The position numbers and the translations under genes were made by a program. A stretch of 42,223 nucleotides of DNA from a virus, in IMG/VR virus record IMGVR_UViG_3300006919_000113, positions 1-42,223 of that record; one strand, written 5' to 3'. Under the pieces are notes generated by a model, which saw nothing but the letters and a program-made list of their open reading frames with translations, was not told where the DNA came from and ran no database searches. This document shows, one piece after another, positions 36,882-42,223 of this stretch (positions within the stretch are counted from its first letter, which is position 1; each line of letters opens with the position of its first letter).

Positions 36882-36996
36882 CGGTAGGTTCCGTGGTCAG
36901 TTCAAGTTTAGGTGCGGGCTCAGCAATAGGAAAAGAGGCTGCCTCCTTAGAAGCAGCCTCACGTTCCTGGCGTCGCCGGAAGGCGAACAAACCCAT
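36799..36996 (-). CDS. Small charged protein (65 aa) overlapping the adaptor gene
   Basis: MGLFAFRRRQEREAASKEAA, SFPIAEPAPKLELTTEPTDG: basic N-terminus then Glu/Pro-rich. Short 'FRRRQER..A..P..K.E.' proteins occur near capsid genes of cyanophages. The start shares a base with the previous stop (36996). The last 27 residues lie in the adaptor gene in another frame and look non-selected, so only the first part is well supported. Confidence 0.5.
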   Translation of the reverse strand: MGLFAFRRRQEREAASKEAASFPIAEPAPKLELTTEPTDGNHNRRNGRGRKRQQLPNAGSSGADH

Positions 36997-37409
36997 CAGG
37001 CAACAGCAGCAGCAGTGCTACCGAGACCGTACAGGGTGATTGCTTCAGAGCCACCAGCAACGGCGGTTACACGACCAAGGAAAACCTTGGAGGCATTCTG
37101 AGCAACAGTTGCCACACCGCTAACGGTGACGCCAGTACCACCGCCGATGGTGATGGTGTTAGCGCCAGCCGATGCGTTCAGCACCACCAGCATGAAAGTG
37201 GTGCCCACTGCACAGTCACCGCCGATAGCGGCAACGATTGCAGCAGCGGTAGCGGTGGTGTAGGTAGCAGCAGCAGTAGGAACACCACGGATGATGGTGT
37301 TGTAGCTGTTAGCTGCACTCAGGGTTGCGGTAGCAGTAGGAGCTGCCAGACCCATTTGCCCAGGCAGAAGACCGCCGGGGATGTCACTGAGTTCGAAGAT
37401 CGAAGCCAT
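36996..37409 (-). CDS. Capsid decoration-like protein (137 aa)
   Basis: Ala/Thr/Gly-rich beta protein: MASIFELSDIPGGLLPGQMG, TATLSAANSYNTIIRGVPTA, FMLVVLNASAGANTITIGGG. It follows the major capsid gene by 14 bp with a strong ribosome-binding site (GAGGAGG, 10 bases before ATG), implying high copy number. The composition fits a head decoration/cement protein or head fibre. Family not certain. Confidence 0.6.
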   Translation of the reverse strand: MASIFELSDIPGGLLPGQMGLAAPTATATLSAANSYNTIIRGVPTAAATYTTATAAAIVAAIGGDCAVGTTFMLVVLNASAGANTITIGGGTGVTVSGVATVAQNASKVFLGRVTAVAGGSEAITLYGLGSTAAAVA

Positions 37410-37423
37410 GATTAAGTACCTCC

Positions 37424-38449
37424 TCAGTCCATGTTGGAGACGTTGGTGGCACGCACGATGCCGATGTTCTTCAGCTCATACACCTTGGACCAGTTGGCCA
37501 CGGTTTCAAGCTGAGCACGGGTCGGGTTCACCGTGGTAACGCCCCACTTAGCACCAACGGGGTGGTAGCAGTAGTGAAGATCAATCGACATGGCATCGCT
37601 CTTAGCGAGGATGTCACGGTCGGTTTCAGTTTGCATTGCGAGCTGTTCGCCCGATGCAACTGCACCTGCGGTGAAGAAGAAGGTGCCGTATTCAGTGCTA
37701 GCGCCGGAACCGGCAGTAGGCACATCATCGGACACCAAAACTCGGAGGCCCATGTACGTCGGCACTTGCACGTTGCCGTATGCAGGAGCAATGCTGCCGC
37801 CAGAAGCAGTAGCACCACCACCAGAGGCATCAGTAGCGAGCACATAATCCACTGCTTTGCGCTCAACCAAGTCATAGTAAATTTTGCTATGCATGGCAAC
37901 CGCAGTCAGCTTGTCACCCTGATCGCCAAGGATGGCGCGGGCTTCAGCAACGTGACGGGGGCTAAGTGCAGTGGGGGTATCAGCAGCTTCGGAGTCGATA
38001 CAAAGATCGAAGAAAGCCGAGCTGCTGGTGTTGCTGTTCAGGCTGCCGAAGCAACCTTGCAGGCAGGACAGCAGATCCTTTTGACGCTGGTTAGCGACGT
38101 AATCAGCGATTTTGGCGCCGATGGCAGCCATAGGATCAGAACCTGCAGCAAGAGCTGCAAGATCACGAGCCTCGAAAGCGCGACCACGGTGCAGGATCAC
38201 ACCAACTTGCTTGTCGGCAGTGATTTTGCCAGGGGTGAGGCTGCTGGAATCAGTCAGCACCTCAAAATCGCCGGAAAGGTTGGCTTTCCAGAAGGGAACG
38301 TTGATAAAATCACCGCCCTCGGTGGCATTCAGCTCCGCCATAGGCTGCACCACACCGGAAGCCAAGAAGGCATCACGCTGAGTGGTTTGCTCAATGACGT
38401 AAGGCGTAAATACCTCGGGGATGATGATGTCAGAGCGAAGAGTCGCCAC
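37424..38449 (-). CDS. Major capsid protein (341 aa)
   Basis: Starts at GTG 38447-38449 with TTGAGGAC upstream (MATLRSDIIIPEVFTPYVIE). Conserved stretches: QRDAFLASGVVQPMAEL, GGDFINVPFWKANLSGDFEV, ITADKQVGVILHRGRAFEAR, DYVANQRQKDLLSCLQGCFG, and VPTYMGLRVLVSDDVP. These belong to the gp13/coat-protein type of HK97-fold capsid proteins. Position between scaffold and decoration genes agrees. The gap 38450-38532 before it holds only the ribosome-binding site. Confidence 0.93.
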   Translation of the reverse strand: MATLRSDIIIPEVFTPYVIEQTTQRDAFLASGVVQPMAELNATEGGDFINVPFWKANLSGDFEVLTDSSSLTPGKITADKQVGVILHRGRAFEARDLAALAAGSDPMAAIGAKIADYVANQRQKDLLSCLQGCFGSLNSNTSSSAFFDLCIDSEAADTPTALSPRHVAEARAILGDQGDKLTAVAMHSKIYYDLVERKAVDYVLATDASGGGATASGGSIAPAYGNVQVPTYMGLRVLVSDDVPTAGSGASTEYGTFFFTAGAVASGEQLAMQTETDRDILAKSDAMSIDLHYCYHPVGAKWGVTTVNPTRAQLETVANWSKVYELKNIGIVRATNVSNMD

Positions 38450-38532
38450 GACAAGTCCTCAAGATTGGTTTACGGTTTGGGCGCAGCCCTCGGCTCAGCG
38501 TGGCGCAGCCATCACGAGCGAACACATAAATA

Positions 38533-39210
38533 CTAACGCCCCGCTGCTACTTTCAATTTTTCGTACAAATCACGGTCAGTGCGGAACAGACGTGACTGTT
38601 CGGTGAGGTTGAAAGATTCTGGTGCGAACGGGTTTTTGATGCCTGCTGGGATGTCGCCAGTACTGCGACCAACAGGTGCGCCACTGCCTTGCGGCTTGGG
38701 TTGCTTCTGCATCCAAGCTGGCAGTTGCTTTGCCCACTCTTGTACGGGTGTGCGTTGGTAGCCGTCTACTACGACGACGGTGCCATCAGCTTCACGCTCG
38801 ATCTTGTCCGGTGACAGCTTGGTTTTCATTACCAAGTCAGGATCATGCACGATGTCAGCCAAGGCGCTGACAGCAGGCGTAAGCAGCTCAAGCTCACGGA
38901 CACGGGCTTCAAGCTCTGAGATGCGCTTGTCCTTTTCCGCCGTCGCCTCACGGAACTGCTGCTCCAGAGCTTGCCTTGCTTCTTGGTACTTGCCCTGTGA
39001 TTCGAGCTGTTGCTGCTCGTAGTTGCGCTTGAACTCAAGTAGCTCATCGACGTTTACCCCATCCGGCAGCTTTGGTGCTTTGGACTTGGCTTGCCGCAAT
39101 TCAGCGATCAGTTCTTGGTTTTTACGCTCAAGAGCTTCTACGCTGCGCTGCAACGCTTCAGCATCAACCGTAGGAGCCGCAGACTCTACGGTTTGGTTTT
39201 CTTCGGACAT
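38533..39210 (-). CDS. Scaffolding protein (225 aa)
   Basis: Acidic N-terminus, then a long coiled coil (residues about 15-115: ALERKNQELIAELRQAKSKA, ARQALEQQFREATAEKDKRI). A proline/glycine hinge and a short basic/hydrophobic C-terminal segment follow (SRLFRTDRDLYEKLKVAAGR), which usually contacts capsid subunits. Upstream of the capsid gene, as for most scaffolds. Its ATG lies one base from a strong intergenic hairpin, so its translation may be regulated. No protease gene seen nearby. Confidence 0.85.
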   Translation of the reverse strand: MSEENQTVESAAPTVDAEALQRSVEALERKNQELIAELRQAKSKAPKLPDGVNVDELLEFKRNYEQQQLESQGKYQEARQALEQQFREATAEKDKRISELEARVRELELLTPAVSALADIVHDPDLVMKTKLSPDKIEREADGTVVVVDGYQRTPVQEWAKQLPAWMQKQPKPQGSGAPVGRSTGDIPAGIKNPFAPESFNLTEQSRLFRTDRDLYEKLKVAAGR

Positions 39211-39211
39211 G

Positions 39212-39249
39212 GATAACCCGCAGGGTTAAATTGCACCCTAAAGGTTATC
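39212..39249 (-). promoter_or_regulatory. RNA hairpin abutting the scaffold start codon
   Basis: On the - strand: GATAACC, TTT, AGGGT, an 8-nt loop, ACCCT, GCG, GGTTATC, one base, then the scaffold ATG. The two perfect stems (7 bp and 5 bp) are separated by a symmetric 3x3 internal loop. It covers the upstream stop codon and leaves no free ribosome-binding site. A second folding (TAACCC/GGGTTA, 39214-39228) is possible. It has no T-tail, so it is not a terminator. Confidence 0.65.
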
Positions 39250-39478
39250 ACTTTTTGAGCGGCGCTTCACGTAGCTCTGAACGTAGCTTCAAAACCTTGG
39301 CGCCAGTGGATTCTGATTTGAGTTCAAGGACAGGATCACCAGGCTGCGCCAGCCTGACAACCTGACCGCCACTCTGCGTGGTAATGGTGGCACGCTTACT
39401 AGCAGTGCCGGTCACTTTGCCGAAAGTGCGAACGCCTTGATAAACCCAGCTAACGCGAGAGCCGATACCGATTGCCAT
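39248..39478 (-). CDS. Small SH3/KOW-like protein (76 aa)
   Basis: MAIGIGSRVSWVYQGVRTFG, KVTGTASKRATITTQSGGQV: a short beta-barrel of the type 'G..V.W.Y.G...GKV......' found in small DUF2945-like proteins. The C-terminal half is charged. It abuts the previous stop (39479) with no gap. It lies before scaffold and capsid, a place where phages often carry small head-assembly proteins. Function unknown. Confidence 0.6.
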   Translation of the reverse strand: MAIGIGSRVSWVYQGVRTFGKVTGTASKRATITTQSGGQVVRLAQPGDPVLELKSESTGAKVLKLRSELREAPLKK

Positions 39479-39619
39479 TTACTTAGCCTTCCGCTTGCGT
39501 GATTTTCCGGCTTTTGCGTAAGCGATTGCTACCGCTTGCTTTTGCGGTTTGCCCGCCTTGATTTCGCGTTTGATGTTTTCCTGAATTGTCTTTTTGCTCT
39601 TGCCTTTCTTCAATGGCAT
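39479..39619 (-). CDS. DUF6496-like small basic protein (46 aa)
   Basis: [40 protein letters not shown], ending RKRKAK. Very characteristic small phage protein ('[19 protein letters not shown]...[18 protein letters not shown]') of unknown function, seen next to portal/MuF genes. It is encoded in a different frame within the last 140 bp of the 101-aa frame. TAA is immediately followed by the next ATG. Confidence 0.8.
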   Translation of the reverse strand: MPLKKGKSKKTIQENIKREIKAGKPQKQAVAIAYAKAGKSRKRKAK

Positions 39620-39788
39620 AACGCCAGTCCTCGATGCCCGTTAGCAGTGTAGAGCCATCAGCGGTTGCCCAGCCCTTATCGGTGTAAATAGCGGGAATCC
39701 ATGCTTCACCGTGCAGTGCTTCTACGGTGTCGCTTTTGATATGGAAGATGCCTTCGTTTTTGAAGTGCCTAAGACTGGGCAGATCCAT
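39483..39788 (-). CDS. Hypothetical protein (101 aa) overlapping the DUF6496 gene
   Basis: [60 protein letters not shown]. Residues 1-57 look like a small globular protein. The last 44 residues (Gln/Lys/Ser-rich) are read from the same DNA as the DUF6496-like gene and are probably passively encoded. Overlaps the MuF gene by 20 bp. Function unknown. Confidence 0.5.
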   Translation of the reverse strand: MDLPSLRHFKNEGIFHIKSDTVEALHGEAWIPAIYTDKGWATADGSTLLTGIEDWRYAIEERQEQKDNSGKHQTRNQGGQTAKASGSNRLRKSRKITQAEG

Positions 39789-40962
39789 AGCGTCGTCTGA
39801 GCTGTTCCAAGGTTAGTTCGCTGCCATCATCGCGGACAAGTTTGGCCATGGCATCCTTGGCGCCATATTTCTCTACAAGCTTGTTGAAGTATGGCACCCG
39901 TTCTTTGCCTAACACTTCGGCTTTGGTAGCAGCGTCTTGCTTGTTTAGCCACTGACCGTAGGACAGATCAGCAGGCACCTGACCATCCATGCTGGCACGC
40001 TTGCCTGGGGGTGGTGGAGTGAAGCCTAATTCGTCGTAATCGATAACTGGCACTGTGGTTGATCTGCAGTTGAAATGCTGCGGTGGTGTTGGACCTTTGC
40101 CGTATGGAAACTCTCTACCATCCAATGCACGGCAAATGCTGCTGGTGCGGGTATCCAGTGTTGCCACATAACGATATTTTTGAGTGATGTCTTGATTGGC
40201 TTCATACACTTGCTGGCTGGAAGCGTTGGCTACTTGATTGACGCTAGTGCGCACTAGGGTTATCACCTGATTGTTTGTCGCCTGCGTTAACTCACCACCT
40301 TTTTGAGTAATTTGCCTGACGCTGCCAGCTTCACCTAGCTGTAGGTTGCCGATCAGGCGTTTGGCAATAGCAGGCGTTGGTTCGCCAGTCAAAAGCCCAT
40401 TTCGTACAACCTGTGCAAAACGCTCAGCTTGATCAACGGAGATGCCGCGAAATGCCTTTTGTACAACCTGTCCATTTGGCAACGTGATGGTGGCACCCTT
40501 AGCAGCGGTCAAGCTGTAGGTTTGCGGTGCGCCTTGTACAGCGGCAAACAGATCATCGCTCAGTGTTACAACGTTGATCTGCGTTGGATCTGTGGTGACG
40601 ACCGACTGCGCAAACTGCGGGCTGATTTCTACGGTGCGAACTGCATCACGAGCACCAGCAGGCAAAGCGCGACGCAGTTGATCGGTAACAAACTCAGACT
40701 GCAACAAGGCTAAACCCTGCAAATCTGCTGCGGTAATTTCGGTTGCATCACCTGCCCACGTAGCAAGGCTGTCTTTTAGTTGCGCCAAAATGCCACGCAG
40801 CCTGGCAGCCTTAACCGGCGCTGCTAACTCATCAATGGTGCGTAGCTGGTTTACGGCATCAATGATGATGTCGTTGTAGCTGTTGATGATACGCCGCGCA
40901 ACGCTATTGCTGTAGCGGTTCAGATCAATGGCATTACGGTAGAGGCTAGCTGGTGTGCTCAC
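39769..40962 (-). CDS. Minor head protein, MuF / SPP1 gp7-like (397 aa)
   Basis: Helical N-terminal 230 residues (SVARRIINSYNDIIIDAVNQ and on), then the MuF domain: LVRTSVNQVANASSQQVYEA, YRYVATLDTRTSSICRALDG, FPYGKGPTPPQHFNCRSTTV. The D...C..L.G and PP.HFNCRS motifs are diagnostic of PF04233. The C-terminus (LSYGQWLNKQDAATKAEVLG) is the usual MuF follow-on segment. It binds portal and enters the procapsid, sometimes being ejected with DNA. No toxin domain appended. Confidence 0.9.
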   Translation of the reverse strand: MSTPASLYRNAIDLNRYSNSVARRIINSYNDIIIDAVNQLRTIDELAAPVKAARLRGILAQLKDSLATWAGDATEITAADLQGLALLQSEFVTDQLRRALPAGARDAVRTVEISPQFAQSVVTTDPTQINVVTLSDDLFAAVQGAPQTYSLTAAKGATITLPNGQVVQKAFRGISVDQAERFAQVVRNGLLTGEPTPAIAKRLIGNLQLGEAGSVRQITQKGGELTQATNNQVITLVRTSVNQVANASSQQVYEANQDITQKYRYVATLDTRTSSICRALDGREFPYGKGPTPPQHFNCRSTTVPVIDYDELGFTPPPPGKRASMDGQVPADLSYGQWLNKQDAATKAEVLGKERVPYFNKLVEKYGAKDAMAKLVRDDGSELTLEQLRRRYGSAQS

Positions 40963-41234
40963 GGATCTATCCCAATATCAGCAGGATGACAAGCTGTAAT
41001 TGAATGCACGTCTGCGCCTTGTTTTAACGCTTCTTTGAATAGCCCCAATACTGCCTCACCAGTATCATCGCCAGCATCTTCAATGCTCATTTCTTCTACA
41101 GCGTAGATTTTGCCCTGCTTAAACCATGACACCCTAACGATGGCAAATAAATTAGGCGGCAGCGTACCCTGCACGCAAGACAACTGCTGCTTGCGTGGTT
41201 TCTTGAAAGCGCCCATCATCAGCCACATCAGCAT
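40959..41234 (-). CDS. Hypothetical protein between portal and MuF (91 aa)
   Basis: Start placed at ATG 41232-41234, 7 bp after the portal stop (MLMWLMMGAFKKPRKQQLSC); the longer open frame lies inside portal. Contains VQGTLPPNLFAIVRVSWFKQ, GKIYAVEEMSIEDAGDD, EAVLGLFKEALKQGADV. It ends 4 bp inside the MuF start (ATGA-type overlap). No known domain; head-assembly accessory by position. Confidence 0.55.
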   Translation of the reverse strand: MLMWLMMGAFKKPRKQQLSCVQGTLPPNLFAIVRVSWFKQGKIYAVEEMSIEDAGDDTGEAVLGLFKEALKQGADVHSITACHPADIGIDP

Positions 41235-41241
41235 GGTTACA

Positions 41242-42223
41242 TCATGCCGGGATTTCTTCGTCAGACTCGTCATCCAACGATTCCTCAGGCATTTGTTGCA
41301 TTGCCCGTGGCTCAGGCTGCGCCATTTCAATCAGCCCGCCGTTTTGCGTAGCCTCCAGTTCCTCTTCTACGTCAAACTCATCACCTAGCACTTCGCCTTC
41401 GCTGAGCTGATCGAGGAGTGTTTTCTGCGTGATAGTGCCAGCGGTGTAAAGCTGCAGTAGCGACTGGATTTCCTGCGGTTCAAGGCGTGAACCAAGGAAG
41501 TCGCGGTTGACGAAGCTACTACCAGCTTCAGGGATGTTTAGGTATTGAGCGTGGTAGAACAGGCAGTTGTCGATCAGATCCTGCATATTTTGAGCGATCA
41601 CCATCATGGTGGAATCACCCTGGCTGCGGTCAATACGCTTAGCCTCGGCAGTTTCAGCCGATAGCTTCTGACCAAGCACAGCAGATAAGCCTAGCTCGTT
41701 GATTTGATAGGCAATCTGCTCTAGGCGTTTGAACTGCGCTTCAAAGCTGTTACCGCTAGGTTCGATGTACTCTGCCCGCCCTTCTGATGGGAAGGCGATA
41801 GCCTCACCAGGACCAGCGGATACTTCCTCGGCGCTAGACGGGAAGCCGAAGAATGCCAGCATCGGCACTGCTGAAATGTGCAGTTGATTATCTAGGTCTG
41901 ATTGGATTTGATACGCCTTGAGGTTTAGCTCCGCGATGTCTTCCATCGGCGGGCGTGATTCCATAAAGTTGACACGATTAGCGTAAGCAACGCTGAAGGG
42001 GATAGCGTCTAGCGTTGTGGTGCCGCTGTCATGGATCTGGAAATCGCCAGACTTTTCATCACGGCGGTGCAGTTCAAAACCACCGGGCGTCAGGACACGC
42101 ACCTGCTCAACTTCCTTTTCGCCGTAAAGCCCATCAGGCACGATTACCTTTTCTAGCAGGCGTAGCTGGCTAAGCTGCTGCGCTCCATCTACCAGCTCTG
42201 TACGCCAACCAAGGATCTCACGC
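41242..42223 (-). CDS. Portal protein, C-terminal part (cut by window end)
   Basis: The frame enters at 42222 without a start; residues include LNLKAYQIQSDLDNQLHISA, VPMLAFFGFPSSAEEV, FPSEGRAEYIEPSGNSFEAQ, GLSAVLGQKLSAETAEAKRI, DRSQGDSTMMVIAQNMQDLI, an acidic C-terminal tail (EESLDDESDEEIPA). These are the wing/stem segments of DUF4055 portals. The first 38 codons repeat, with differences, the last 38 codons of the fragment at 1-582. Followed by a small gene and MuF, the canonical order. Confidence 0.9.
   Translation of the reverse strand, partial: REILGWRTELVDGAQQLSQLRLLEKVIVPDGLYGEKEVEQVRVLTPGGFELHRRDEKSGDFQIHDSGTTTLDAIPFSVAYANRVNFMESRPPMEDIAELNLKAYQIQSDLDNQLHISAVPMLAFFGFPSSAEEVSAGPGEAIAFPSEGRAEYIEPSGNSFEAQFKRLEQIAYQINELGLSAVLGQKLSAETAEAKRIDRSQGDSTMMVIAQNMQDLIDNCLFYHAQYLNIPEAGSSFVNRDFLGSRLEPQEIQSLLQLYTAGTITQKTLLDQLSEGEVLGDEFDVEEELEATQNGGLIEMAQPEPRAMQQMPEESLDDESDEEIPA
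42109..42223. repeat. Diverged terminal overlap with bases 1-115
   Basis: Bases 42109-42223 align without gaps to 1-115, about 83 of 115 identical by eye, encoding 31 of 38 identical portal residues. The alignment stops only because the window ends. It is too divergent for a physical terminal repeat or an exact assembly overlap. Confidence 0.75.

Noticed and set aside
37562-38536. 324-codon open frame on the + strand
   Set aside because: Lies entirely antisense to the major capsid gene, has no recognisable domain and reflects codon bias of the real gene.
1-42223. Exact terminal repeat or cos-type direct repeat at the ends
   Set aside because: The alignable 115 bp carry about 32 mismatches, far too many for a physical terminal redundancy.
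1-42223. Temperate life style (integrase, att sites, CI-type repressor)
   Set aside because: No tyrosine or serine recombinase, no tRNA-like att core and no recognisable repressor; the lambda-like features concern replication only.
1-42223. tRNA genes or photosynthesis auxiliary genes (psbA, hli)
   Set aside because: None seen on reading; all sizeable intervals are occupied by coding frames of other kinds.

Overview
The window looks like an almost complete genome (about 42.1 kb) of a tailed phage with siphovirus-type morphology that infects cyanobacteria. The tail type is inferred from a 735-aa tape measure protein, a single tail tube/terminator set, a lambda-J-like tip protein and the absence of sheath or wedge genes. 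The cyanobacterial host is inferred from a cyAbrB-type regulator (612-950), a regulator family essentially confined to cyanobacteria, from a primary-like sigma factor (12850-13770) resembling cyanobacterial group 1/2 sigmas, and from many small proteins of the kind seen in Synechococcus siphophages. I see no integrase, excisionase or clear prophage repressor, so a lytic life style is most likely. I also see no DNA polymerase, helicase, primase, tRNA or photosynthesis gene.

Layout. All transcription appears to diverge from one 60-bp interval (6601-6660). Rightward (+ strand, 6661-14338) runs the early/accessory block: a PD-(D/E)XK exonuclease, about ten very small overlapping ORFs, dCTP deaminase, a membrane-anchored HTH protein, an HNH endonuclease, a RusA resolvase, a DUF1071-like recombinase candidate, SSB, a sigma factor and a zinc-ribbon protein. 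Leftward (- strand, 6600 down to 1, then wrapping to 42223 and down to about 14160) runs a ribbon-helix-helix regulator, a lambda-O-like replication initiator with an iteron array inside its gene, small genes, a ParB-methyltransferase fusion, terminase small and large subunits, cyAbrB and the portal. After the window junction come MuF, scaffold, major capsid, connectors, tail tube, frameshifted tail chaperones, tape measure, tail tip, fibres and adhesins, and finally a lysis cassette with several tiny membrane proteins and a two-domain endolysin.

The portal gene is split by the window ends. The first 115 bp and last 115 bp encode the same 38 residues of portal but are only about 72 percent identical at the DNA level. 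The two ends therefore belong together on a circular map but are not identical copies.

How the parts work together. A symmetric divergent promoter region probably sets early expression. The O-like initiator would bind its internal iterons and recruit the host replisome. The exonuclease, annealing-protein candidate, SSB and RusA form a recombination set. The phage sigma and cyAbrB are candidates for switching host and phage transcription. The long leftward operon then packages DNA, builds virions and lyses the cell. Several structural RNA-level features (an iteron-adjacent antisense terminator, a non -1 tail frameshift, a hairpin abutting the scaffold start) deserve a second look.
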